Positions 29,860 through 37,434 of a DNA stretch of 54,698 bases are shown here, one piece after another. The notes beneath the pieces are model-generated. The model had not been told where the DNA came from and ran no database searches. It saw only the letters and a list, made by a program, of their open reading frames with translations. Positions within the stretch are counted from its first letter, which is position 1, and each line of letters begins with the position of its first letter. The DNA is from Streptomyces sp. SA15 (GTDB taxonomy: Bacteria; Actinomycetota; Actinomycetes; Streptomycetales; Streptomycetaceae): NCBI RefSeq assembly GCF_002291145.1, contig NZ_NTGE01000044.1:1-54698 (forward strand), given 5' to 3'. The translations under genes were made by a program, and so were the position numbers.

Positions 29860-29873
29860 AAACCGATCGGTTT
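29860..29873. promoter_or_regulatory. TetR operator before TetR type 2 (left)
   Basis: AAACCGATCGGTTT, perfect palindrome, 33 bp upstream of the start at 29827. The distance is the same as at the right copy. Confidence 0.88.
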
Positions 29874-30153
29874 CCAGGGGGGTTCCGGGCAGAGGCTCGG
29901 CGACGACCTGGGGGAAAGACCGTCACCGAGCCATGACAGTGTGCGCGCCTGCCGTCCCCGGCAGGTGACACACACCGGGGCCCGTTAGACAGCGCCGAAT
30001 ACCCAGGCCGCATGGGTAGCTGTTGCGCAAGCGGCGTGTTGGTGAGCACGGGCGGGAGGGCGAGCGCGCGGGTTTCGCGCCAGTCCCGGTGGTAGCTGGT
30101 GCGACTGACGATCTGGCCGCCTCCGGTGAAGAACAGCCGCGTCGTGCGCATGG

Positions 30154-30636
30154 TGAGACGGCATTGCCCTCGAAGGTGACCGACACCCGGGCCGTGGTGC
30201 CCTCGACTCCGGTGATCCTGGCGCTCGTGGCGCCCTCGGTGGCGTCGAGCCGCTCGGCGTACGCCTTCAGTGCCGCGCCCTGATCCTTCGAGGTCCCGTC
30301 GAACTTCAGTACGAGCAACGAGTCGATGGACTTCACCACGTCGCCGTCGAAGTCGTGCTCCATGGCGTTGAAGGCCTGGCGGCCCTCGGAACTGCTCGGC
30401 AGCTGCTGCGCGTTGATGGAGCCGAACTTGATCCGCATGACCGGCGCGCCAAGCGTCAGCAACTGGCCCACCGAGCCCACCACCACGACGGCCCGGCGCC
30501 ACATCAGGCCGTGCCCGAGCCGGTACCAGGCACACTCGCCCGCCACCGTCGACCGCACGGCCTTCTTGCGGCGGCGCAGCGGCAAGGCATTGGCCTTCCG
30601 GCAGAGAACGACGGGCATCGCGGGCAGCGCGACAGT
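30154..30636 (-). pseudogene. MMPL-family transporter remnant
   Basis: The frame has TVALPAMPVVLCRKANALPL (end of a transmembrane helix), RLGHGLMWRRAVVVVGSVGQ (next helix), then PVMRIKFGSINAQQLPSS and a periplasmic porter segment up to VSVTFEGNAVS. This is the middle of an MmpL/RND-type exporter. Neither end is present: upstream it is fused to a TetR helix fragment, and downstream the similarity stops. Confidence 0.75.
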
Positions 30637-30637
30637 C

Positions 30638-30676
30638 GAACAGCTGATACACCGAACGCTTCGATACCCCGGCAGC
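30638..30676 (-). pseudogene. Fragment of a third type-2 TetR gene
   Basis: AAGVSKRSVYQLF, encoded on the minus strand, matches the recognition helix of both type-2 TetR proteins. It is joined directly to the MMPL remnant in another frame. It lies downstream of the operator pair at 30789-30829, where a divergent regulator of the exporter would be expected. Confidence 0.6.
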
Positions 30677-30788
30677 GCGGCGACGTCGGGCAACCGGTTA
30701 CGCGTCCAGACAGCACTGGCGGTCGGCGCGGGCGTCCGCGTTGTCGGATCGGTCACAGGTCAGAGGCTCCCCCGTTCACTTGCGTTGC

Positions 30789-30829
30789 GGAAACCGATCT
30801 GTTTCCCTGGTGGAAACAGATCGGTTTCC
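30789..30829. promoter_or_regulatory. Mirror pair of TetR operators before the exporter gene
   Basis: GGAAACCGATCTGTTTCC (30789-30806) and GGAAACAGATCGGTTTCC (30812-30829) are exact reverse complements of each other, 5 bp apart. Each half is a one-base variant of the AAACCGATCGGTTT operator. They end 39 bp before the exporter start. Confidence 0.88.
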
Positions 30830-30868
30830 GATCGGTGTTCAGTCCATGACCGGCAGCAAAGGGAAGAC

Positions 30869-32368
30869 ATGACTACCACCTTCGACCGTGGGGCGCCCGC
30901 CTCCGGGAAAACCGACTCGGGCCGCCGCGGCTCACATGCCGTGCGCTGGTGGGTGCTCGTCGTGCTGGGCGTGGCACAGCTCATGGTCACGCTCGATGCG
31001 ACCGTCGTGAACATCGCGCTGCCCGAAGCGCAACATGACCTCGGTTTCAGTGACGGCAGCCGGCAGTGGGTCATCACGGGGTACGCCCTGGCGTTCGGCA
31101 GCCTGCTGCTGCTCGGGGGCCGACTCGGTGACATGTTCGGCCGGCGTACGACCTTCGTGGCCGGTCTGATCGGTTTCGCGGGCGCGTCTGTCGTCGGCGG
31201 CGCGGCCACCAGCTTCGAACTGCTCGTCGCGGCACGTGTGGCCCAGGGTCTCTTCGCCGCGCTGCTCGCGCCCGCGGCGCTCTCGCTGCTCAGTGTGACC
31301 TTCACTCAGTCGGCCGAAAGGGCGAAGGCCTTCGGTATCTTCAGTGCGTTGTCCGGTGCGGGCGCCGCGGTCGGACTGCTGCTCGGCGGCATGCTGACCG
31401 AATGGGCGTCGTGGCGCTGGGTGATGTACGTGAACGTCATTTTCGCGGGCGTCGCGCTGGTCGGCGCGCTGCTGTGGCTGGCCAAGCCCGTGGTCACCGA
31501 GCGGCCCAAACTTGATATTCCGGGCACCGTCATGGTGAGCGCCGCACTGTTCGGCATCGTCTACGGGTTCGCGCACGTCGAATCCACCAGTTGGACCGAC
31601 CCGGTCGCCCTCGGCTCCATGATCGGCGGCGTGGTGCTGCTCGCGGTCTTCGCATGGCTGGAGCTCAGGGTCGCGCATCCGCTGCTGCCGCTGCGGGTCG
31701 TGCTGGACCGGACCCGAGGTGGTTCGTTCCTGGCCGTGTTCGTCATGGGCATGGGGATGTTCTCGATCTTCCTGTTCCTGACCTATTACCTGGAGGCCAG
31801 CATCGGCTACTCGCCGATCGAGGCCGGTCTGGCGTTCCTGCCGATGGTCGGGGGCATCGTTGCCTCGTCGACCACGGTGCCTTCGCTGCTGCTGCCCAGG
31901 GTCGGTCCGAAGGTCGTGGTCAGCGTCAGCTTCCTGGTCGCCGCATCCGGTATGGCCTTGCTGACCCAACTCACGTTGAACAGCGGCTACGTCGCCGACA
32001 TCATGCCGGGCATGATCCTGCTGGGCCTCGGTATCGGCGGGGTGATGACCACCGCGTTCCAGGGTGCGACCGCAGGCGTGCACCACGAGGACGCCGGCGT
32101 CGCCTCGGCGCTGATCAACACCAGCCAGCAGGTGGGTGGCTCGATCAGCACGGCGCTGCTGACCACCGTCGCCTCGTCGGCCGCGACCGACTACCTGTCC
32201 TCGCACAAGCCCGGCGCACTGACCGTGGCACAGGCCGGGGTCGAGAGCTACACGGCCACCCTGGCGTGGGGCGCCGGGATCTTCGTGGTCGGCGCGGTGC
32301 TCGCGGCGTTCCTGCTGCCGAATGCGGCCCTGGCGCCGTCGGAGGGCGAGCCCGTGATCGCCCACTGA
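30869..32368 (+). CDS. MFS exporter, 14-TM DHA2 drug:proton type
   Basis: A 499-residue inner-membrane transporter from ATG 30869 with GGGAAG upstream. TM1 holds VLGVAQLMVTLDATVVNIAL (motif D1), then GSRQWVITGYALAFGSLLLL, motif A GGRLGDMFGRR and motif C SALSGAGAAVGLLLGGMLTE. About 14 hydrophobic helices follow, which fits EmrB/QacA-type multidrug exporters. Its ligand is unknown. The promoter carries a double TetR operator, so it is probably induced by an effector of the flanking TetR proteins. The gene sits at the centre of the inverted duplication. Confidence 0.94.
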   Translation: MTTTFDRGAPASGKTDSGRRGSHAVRWWVLVVLGVAQLMVTLDATVVNIALPEAQHDLGFSDGSRQWVITGYALAFGSLLLLGGRLGDMFGRRTTFVAGLIGFAGASVVGGAATSFELLVAARVAQGLFAALLAPAALSLLSVTFTQSAERAKAFGIFSALSGAGAAVGLLLGGMLTEWASWRWVMYVNVIFAGVALVGALLWLAKPVVTERPKLDIPGTVMVSAALFGIVYGFAHVESTSWTDPVALGSMIGGVVLLAVFAWLELRVAHPLLPLRVVLDRTRGGSFLAVFVMGMGMFSIFLFLTYYLEASIGYSPIEAGLAFLPMVGGIVASSTTVPSLLLPRVGPKVVVSVSFLVAASGMALLTQLTLNSGYVADIMPGMILLGLGIGGVMTTAFQGATAGVHHEDAGVASALINTSQQVGGSISTALLTTVASSAATDYLSSHKPGALTVAQAGVESYTATLAWGAGIFVVGAVLAAFLLPNAALAPSEGEPVIAH

Positions 32369-32420
32369 GCCTGAATCCACCGAGGATACGCGCTTGTCAC
32401 GACGAGTGAACTGTGGGAAG

Positions 32421-32482
32421 TGCCCTGCTACCTGCGCTGATTGGCTCCCTCAAGGCACAGATCAGCGCAGGAAGGCAGGGCA
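32421..32482. terminator. Large imperfect inverted repeat after the exporter gene
   Basis: TGCCCTGCTACCTGCGCTGA (32421-32440, then T) pairs with 32461-32482 at about 20 positions with one bulge and a 19-nt loop, 52 bp after the stop. It may be a terminator; insertion-element ends cannot be ruled out. The rest of 32483-32750 shows no gene I can support. Confidence 0.55.
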
Positions 32483-32753
32483 GTCTCCGCGGCAGATCAC
32501 CGGCGGTATCGGCTCGATCCTCAACAACGGCGCCCAGGGGACACTGGCCTGGCCCGGGGCTGGGTGAGGATGGCCGCCGGCCTCATCGTGGCCACACGCT
32601 TCGGCTTCGGGAGTGGGCTGGTCCCGGCAGCCAGGGGCTGCACCGCGTCCCCGCCCAGACAAAGCCCGAGAAGACCGCCGCCCCGGCGTAGCGGAATTTA
32701 CTCACATGCCCGCTCGGCAGTGAGCAGCGCGAAGATCGCCGGCAAAGCGCCGT

Positions 32754-32767
32754 AAACTGATCGGTTT
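32754..32767. promoter_or_regulatory. TetR operator before TetR type 2 (right)
   Basis: AAACTGATCGGTTT, one base off the perfect palindrome, ends 32 bp before the TetR start at 32800. This mirrors the left copy. Confidence 0.85.
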
Positions 32768-32799
32768 CCATTTCGTCGTAAGCGAGTTAACCTCGCCGT

Positions 32800-33369
32800 A
32801 TGACCACCGAAGTGAAGCCAAGTACCAGAGAGCGGCTGCTGGAGGCGGCGGCCACGCTCACCTACCGAGACGGTGTCAGCATCGGAGTCGACACGCTGTG
32901 CAGGGAGGCGGGGGTGTCGAAGCGCTCTCTGTACCAGCTGTTCGAGAGCAAGGACGAACTGCTCGCGGCGAGTCTGGAGGAGCGATCCTCCGCCTTCGTG
33001 GCGACCCTCCTGCCCGCGGCGGACGATGGCCGGTCACCCCACGAGCGGATCTTGCACGTCTTCGACCAGTTGGAGGAGCAGGCGGGTGCGCCCGACTTCC
33101 AAGGCTGCCGGTACCTCGCTGCTCAGATCGAGCTCAAAGACCAGAACCACCCCGCGAGCCGGGTGGCCCACCGGATCAAGGCGAACCTGACCGCCTTCTT
33201 CCGCGCCGAGGCCGAACAGGGCGGGGCGAGCGATCCCGACCTGCTGGCCCGGCAGCTCATCCTGGTCTTCGACGGCGCCAGCGCCCGCGCCGGGATCGGA
33301 GCCGACAAACTGACCGGGCTCGTCGCGCCCACGGTGGCCACCCTCCTCGACACGGCAGGCATGCGCTGA
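32800..33369 (+). CDS. TetR-family repressor (type 2, right copy)
   Basis: A 189-residue protein about 84% identical to the product at 29258-29827. The recognition helix EAGVSKRSLYQLFESKDELL is almost unchanged. Differences are mostly conservative and spread out (e.g. V/L, E/D, K/R). Both copies are open, so both are under selection or the duplication is recent. With the same operator next to it, cross-repression of both copies and of the exporter is likely but inferred. Confidence 0.93.
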   Translation: MTTEVKPSTRERLLEAAATLTYRDGVSIGVDTLCREAGVSKRSLYQLFESKDELLAASLEERSSAFVATLLPAADDGRSPHERILHVFDQLEEQAGAPDFQGCRYLAAQIELKDQNHPASRVAHRIKANLTAFFRAEAEQGGASDPDLLARQLILVFDGASARAGIGADKLTGLVAPTVATLLDTAGMR

Positions 33370-33429
33370 CGCATCCCTTTTCGAGCAGGTGCCGTGACCG
33401 TGCGCTCCCCGGGTCGATGGCTTCATGTC

Positions 33430-33823
33430 CCTGACTCCCGGCAAGCGGAGGGGAGCCCCATGGCCGTAAGGGTGTTGACGAGCATGCCGTTCGCCAGGAA
33501 GGCCGTCGTCACGTCGACATCGGCACAACGGCGGGTGCACGGTCCCCCAAGGCGTCATCCAGCCGGCTCGGACCACTTCGCCCATCCGGTCATCGCCCTG
33601 GGCCTCGGCGGCTGTCACGACGGCGTAGCCCTGCATCTGCATCTGGAGCGTTTCGGGGTGCGCCAAGATCAGCCGCACATAGCTGTTTGCCACGGCCCCG
33701 GAGAGCCTGATCGCCGCCCTCCACCCCCTTGGTCGCCCTCTCGAAGGCCAGGTGGGTGTTACTCCGCGCCAGGGCGGCGATGAAGATCGCCTTCCTATCC
33801 GGAAAGGAACTCAACCGCTTCAC
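33430..33823 (-). pseudogene. Decayed copy of TetR type 1
   Basis: Three frames together restore the homology: FPDRKAIFIAALARS (frame 1), SYVRLILAHPETLQMQMQGY and AEAQGDDRMGEVVRAGW (frame 2), then TTAFLANGMLVNTLTAMGLP (frame 3). The DNA-binding domain is gone, and at least two frameshifts remain. Confidence 0.85.
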
Positions 33824-33856
33824 CCGCGACCGGCTCAGCGCCTACAAACGCGGGTC

Positions 33857-34330
33857 ATGGGCTGGGACCAGAAGGGTTTCGGGGCGGAGGAGTACTTCAC
33901 AGACGTCCTGGTCGAACTTCGGCGTGCCGGGCTGGACTCCCACTTTGTTCTGCCTGAAGATCTGTCGTTCCGGTCCGGTCGGCTCCACTCGCAGCGCGGG
34001 GCGGTGGACACGGTGCTGCGCATGTTCGTCACCGCCGACGCCGAGGAAGCCAAGCTGGATCTGTCACCCGTGCGCCAGGCACTCAGCGGTGACAAGGCCC
34101 TCGTGCTCGCACCGGAGGCCGGTGCACTGCTCGCCTCCAAGCTCGCGTTGGCCTGGCTCAGCTCAGATGCTGACGCACAGGGAATGGATCCTGCGGACGC
34201 CGCCTTCGTGGCACGCCATCTGCCGTGGACCCGGCACGTGAGCGACTCACGCGTGCGCTGGGAAGGTCACAGCGGCGAGCTTCTTCCGCTGCTCCGACGC
34301 GAGCAGCACCGCTTCATCCAAGGCCCGCCG
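33857..34330 (+). pseudogene. Fragment of a putative ATP-grasp-like gene
   Basis: The frame from ATG 33857 reads GFGAEEYFTDVLVELRRAGL and FVLPEDLSFRSGRLH, and later AFVARHLPWTRHVSDSRVRW and LLRREQHRFIQ. The last part resembles the lead-in to the nucleotide-binding part of circularly permuted ATP-grasp proteins (normally RFVLKPADG..G). Here it breaks at FIQGPP and goes on in unrelated sequence. The start is also doubtful, because the region before it is TetR debris. Family call is tentative. Confidence 0.45.
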
Positions 34331-34434
34331 AGGTCCTGCCCCACCGGGCGGCTCACAGCGCACCCAGATGCCACCATTCTCCCCCCGCTCACCGGCCTGT
34401 CGCGGCCTGAAGGCGATCACCGCCCGGTCCGGGA

Positions 34435-34806
34435 TCAGGGTTTCCAGGTGCGCAGGAAGGAGGCGATCCGGTCGGCGGTGCAGCGGGGGTTGTTCAGCTC
34501 GTGGGCGAGTGCGGTGAGCTGTTCGCGGGTGGGGTTGACGGGGATGTTGCTGGCCTCGAGATACATGACGGCGACGGCGCAGGCGACGGTGAGGTTGGAG
34601 CGCTCCAGCCACCGGCAGCGGCCCAGGGTGTGTACCAGGGCGGCGGCGCGGGCGAAGGGCCCGCCGTAGACAGGGGTGTCGAGGAGTTCGCCGCCGTGGC
34701 GGGCGACGGCGGCGATGGGGATGCCGTAGTCGTCGGCGGCCGGGTCGCGGTGCCCGGCCCGTTCCGCTACTTCGAGGATCCAGGATTCGTCGACGTGCAG
34801 GATCAC
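34435..34806 (-). CDS. Fic/Doc-like toxin with degenerate Fic motif
   Basis: A 123-residue protein whose ATG overlaps the antitoxin stop by 4 nt (ATGA). The fold pattern follows Doc/Fic toxins: N-terminal HVDESWILEVAERAG, then PVYGGPFARAAALVHTLGRC, where Fic proteins continue HxFxDGNKR and a helix. Here the loop reads RWLERSNLTVACAVAVMYLE, so the Asp-Gly-Asn-Lys/Arg core is replaced although the flanking helices remain. It may lack AMP-transfer or kinase activity, or use a variant chemistry. Pairing with a ribbon-helix-helix gene supports a toxin/antitoxin unit. Confidence 0.75.
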   Translation of the reverse strand: MILHVDESWILEVAERAGHRDPAADDYGIPIAAVARHGGELLDTPVYGGPFARAAALVHTLGRCRWLERSNLTVACAVAVMYLEASNIPVNPTREQLTALAHELNNPRCTADRIASFLRTWKP

Positions 34807-35057
34807 GCGGCGGCGCCCGGCTGCTGCTGGGCGTACGGAGCGTCGAGCTGCTGCTCTAGGTCGTCGAGGAATGTGCCGTGCTCATCGATGAGCCGCTGGG
34901 CGGCCGTCATGCCGGCGGCGCGGGCGCCGGTAGTGTCCTCGATGATGAGCCGTTCCACGTACTTGTTGAAGTCCAGGGAACGGGAGCGCGCGGCGGCTTT
35001 GCCAGCCTCCAGCACGTCCTCGTTGAGCCGGACCTGCGTCTGCTTCTTCGTGGTCAC
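34803..35057 (-). CDS. Ribbon-helix-helix antitoxin
   Basis: An 84-residue protein beginning at GTG 35057. The N-terminus KKQTQVRLNEDVLEAGKAAA and FNKYVERLIIED is an Arc/MetJ-like RHH DNA-binding domain. The acidic/Gln-rich C-terminus (DEHGTFLDDLEQQLDAPYAQ) would bind and block the toxin. It comes first in the operon, as is usual for antitoxins. A direct repeat directly upstream is a likely operator. Confidence 0.82.
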   Translation of the reverse strand: MTTKKQTQVRLNEDVLEAGKAAARSRSLDFNKYVERLIIEDTTGARAAGMTAAQRLIDEHGTFLDDLEQQLDAPYAQQQPGAAA

Positions 35058-35063
35058 ACCTCA

Positions 35064-35084
35064 TGGTAGCAGGGTGGTAGCAGG
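35064..35084. promoter_or_regulatory. Direct repeat at the antitoxin promoter
   Basis: TGGTAGCAGG occurs at 35064-35073 and 35075-35084, with an 11-bp period, directly before the antitoxin start. RHH antitoxins often bind such repeats to repress their own operon. Confidence 0.55.
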
Positions 35085-35123
35085 CGATGGCTATGTCCGG
35101 GAGTGGCCGCTGCCGGTGCCGCG

Positions 35124-35860
35124 TCACTCGTGGCGGAAACCGCGGGAGGGGTTTCGGGCCTGCTCGGCGTCGAAGAACTCGAACCAGTCCTGCGGCGCGA
35201 GGTTGACCATGCCGAGCGCCTGGTTGACCTGACTGTCACTGTCTTCGACGCCGTCGAGGGAGTTGTCGAACAGCATCAGGACGTCGTGGTCCTGGAACAG
35301 GATGTCGGAGCAGGCGTGCCAGTCGAAGTCGCGGCGGTCCTCGGGCAGGCCCTCCACGGTCTCGCGTACGCGGGCGGCCGGTTACGCGTCAGGGCCCGGG
35401 CTCGGGCGATGCCCAGGTGGAGCGCCATCTCCTCTCCGGTGCAGCGCGGCTCGCCCTCTGCCTCGGACGAGAGGTCTGCGACCAGGTCATCGAAGGCCCT
35501 GGCCATGTGCCGACGCCAGGTGCCGTCCTGGCGCAGCGTCACCGGCGGCAGCGAGCCGAACAGACCACCGGCGCCGCGCGGCAGCGGTTCGTCACCGAGC
35601 GCGGCAGCCTCTTCCCAGGCCTGGTCGGACAGGTCTTGCAGGGCCAGGCGCAGGACGGCCCTCGTGCGCGGTGTGAGTACGTCTCCGCCTTCTTCGTCCT
35701 CGTCCCAGTCCTCGCTGACCGGATCGGAGCCCTCGTAGCGGGCGCGGTCCCGCAGGCGCTCCCGCACACGGTGGGCGGCTTCCTCGGGGGCGGCGAGGGC
35801 GGGGTCGATGATCAGCAGGTCTTCGGAGAACCACGTCCGGCCGCGGCCCCGGCGCCCGCC
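35124..35860 (-). pseudogene. Hypothetical protein gene with a frameshift
   Basis: The upstream part gives EEAAHRVRERLRDRARYEGS, VLRLALQDLSDQAWEEAAAL and LHLGIARARAL. At about 35380-35400 the reading moves one frame and goes on as VEGLPEDRRDFDWHACSDIL, HDVLMLFDNSLDGVEDSDSQ, down to PSRGFRHE and stop at 35124. Both parts have good codon use and the second has no start of its own, so I read them as one broken gene. The family is unknown to me. A real frameshift and a sequencing error cannot be told apart. Confidence 0.55.
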
Positions 35861-35881
35861 CCGGTAGTGGCCGACGCTGGC

Positions 35882-36286
35882 ATGCTCGGCCGCATCGACC
35901 GCGTACGCGGAGCCCTCGTCGCCGCCGGCGTCAATCTTGAGGACCTCGGCGCCGCTCCGGAACCCTCGTGGTTCGCTCACGTGCGCAGTGGCCAGCGCCT
36001 GCTGCTCGGCCCGGCGGAGCTGAAGGAGACAGCCAAGCACCTCGCGGGGATCGCAGTGGTGGCCGTGCTCTCTGAGGAGGCCTGTACGAGGCTGCTCAGC
36101 CACATCGAGGTACTCGCCACGCTGCGTGAACTCAAAGACGACGGGATGGACGTGCGTTTCTGCCACGGCGGACTCCCCGCCGACGCGGCAACGGTGCGGT
36201 CCCTGGCCGACTACGTCCGCGATCAGATCGCAGCCGCGGCCGCTGTCAGTGCCGACACTGTTTTGAAGCCCGGACGCATGGCCTGA
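35882..36286 (+). CDS. Hypothetical protein, possibly N-terminally truncated
   Basis: A 134-residue frame from ATG 35882. It begins MLGRIDRVRGALVAAGVNLE and contains GPAELKETAKHLAGIAVVAV, TRLLSHIEVLATLRELKDDG and VRSLADYVRDQIAAAAAVSA. It looks mostly helical, with no signal peptide or recognised motif. Codon use favours this strand over the antisense frame. The start faces the hypothetical gene on the minus strand with almost no gap, so promoters would overlap, or the real N-terminus has been lost. Confidence 0.5.
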   Translation: MLGRIDRVRGALVAAGVNLEDLGAAPEPSWFAHVRSGQRLLLGPAELKETAKHLAGIAVVAVLSEEACTRLLSHIEVLATLRELKDDGMDVRFCHGGLPADAATVRSLADYVRDQIAAAAAVSADTVLKPGRMA

Positions 36287-36401
36287 CCACCCCAGGAGAC
36301 AGCCGCGGTGGGTGCTCTCGCGGCTGGCGCTGGTGGCCGACAGTCTCCCTGTCGATCACACCCCTGCCGATCTATCGTGACCAGGGACGATTGGGGGCGT
36401 C

Positions 36402-36599
36402 GTGGCGCGGGACACGCGGCTGGTACAGACAGCGGTGATCGGGGATGAGCACTCGGACGTGCCGATCATGCTGCCGACCGAGGCGATCGAACTGGATGGA
36501 TTCCGCCGAGGCCATGTGCACGACACGTTCTGGTGCGGAGTGCTGCTGGGCGGTTGCGGGGCGCGGCTCGCGCACAAGCTGTACGTCGACCTTCTCTGA
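36402..36599 (+). pseudogene. N-terminal fragment resembling CoiA-like competence proteins
   Basis: From GTG 36402 the 65-residue frame reads RDTRLVQTAVIGDEHSDVPI and HDTFWCGVLLGGCGARLAHK, then LYVDLL and stop. CGxLLGGCGxxL.xKLY is a segment I associate with the zinc-binding N-terminus of CoiA-like proteins, where a CHFAH motif should follow. The stop comes just before it. The call is from memory and tentative. Confidence 0.4.
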
Positions 36600-36713
36600 A
36601 CTAGCAGTCGAGCCGTACATCTGACGGTGCACAAGGTCCGGTTCTGTGTCCGTTGGGCGGGCGACGCTGCTCACCACCGCCTGATCACGGTGGAAGACGC
36701 AATGCTGTCGCCG

Positions 36714-37328
36714 TTACGATCCGCCGCTGGTTTCGGGTACTGGTTTGCCCGGGGGTGTGAAGGCGGCGAGAACTGTGGCCGTGATGTGGTCGGCGGCGCG
36801 GTCGGAGGTGAGTCGGCCGGCGCGGATCTCTTCTGCTGCGCTATGCATGACCGCGTGCAAGACGTTGACCATCCAGGCGACCGGCAGGTCCGTACGGAAG
36901 ACCCCCTCGGCGCGGCCGCGGGCGACCAGTGCCTCGACGCGGGCGGCGGGCCCGGCATGCAGTTCGCGGATGCGTCCAGCGGACAGCTCCCGTTGCGCGG
37001 CGGTGAGCAGCGCCCGTGCCTGGTCCACCAGGTGCCAGCCGGCGGCGATGTACCGGGACAGGGCGAGCCGCGGGTCACCGGTCATATCAACCGTGTCCAG
37101 GACCTCGTTGCCCCGGTCGAGAGCGCGGCTCATCGCCGCGTCGACGACCTCTGCCCGTGAGGTGAAGTGGCCATACAGCGTCACCCGGCCCACGCCTGCG
37201 GCCCGCGCGATCTCGCTGAGGCTCGCCTCCGGGTTGCGCCCGAGGCATTCGGCGGCGGCCTGCACGATCGCCTCGATGCTGCGCAGCGCGTCGGCGCGCT
37301 TGGCGGTCGTGGAGTTCTTGCTGCCCAT
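36714..37328 (-). CDS. TetR-family repressor of the adjacent exporter
   Basis: A 204-residue protein from ATG 37328. Helix-turn-helix: IVQAAAECLGRNPEASLSEI, then AAGVGRVTLYGHFTSRAEVV. The C-terminal domain is of the type found next to MFS exporters in actinomycetes. It diverges from the exporter gene at 37435, and the palindrome at 37370-37392 lies between them, which is the standard TetR/exporter layout. Confidence 0.92.
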   Translation of the reverse strand: MGSKNSTTAKRADALRSIEAIVQAAAECLGRNPEASLSEIARAAGVGRVTLYGHFTSRAEVVDAAMSRALDRGNEVLDTVDMTGDPRLALSRYIAAGWHLVDQARALLTAAQRELSAGRIRELHAGPAARVEALVARGRAEGVFRTDLPVAWMVNVLHAVMHSAAEEIRAGRLTSDRAADHITATVLAAFTPPGKPVPETSGGS

Positions 37329-37369
37329 GGCGCCCACCCTACCCCGGTAAGTCATACAGCACTGTTTGG

Positions 37370-37392
37370 GTTATACCCCCAGGGCGTATAAC
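37370..37392. promoter_or_regulatory. TetR operator between TetR and exporter genes
   Basis: GTTATAC (37370-37376) and GTATAAC (37386-37392) form a perfect 7-bp inverted repeat with 9 bp between, in an AT-rich patch that probably also holds the promoters. Confidence 0.75.
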
Positions 37393-37434
37393 GTGAACAC
37401 CTCTGTACGACTTAGAGATGAGGGGTGCGCGTTC

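Larger units (their letters stand above)
28852..29873 (+). repeat. Left arm of the inverted duplication
   Basis: It spans most of TetR type 1 (from the FPDKKAIF codons), all of TetR type 2 and its operator. The same order occurs as reverse complement at 32754-33823. The type 2 proteins agree at about 159 of 189 positions by eye. Confidence 0.85.
32754..33823 (-). repeat. Right arm of the inverted duplication
   Basis: Reverse-complement counterpart of 28852-29873: operator, type-2 TetR gene, then a decayed type-1 TetR gene in opposite orientation. The arms enclose about 2.9 kb with the exporter. Confidence 0.85.

Noticed and set aside
30932..32380. 482-codon minus-strand frame over the exporter
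   Set aside because: His/Arg/Gln-rich shadow of transmembrane codons; the plus strand is a clear MFS protein.
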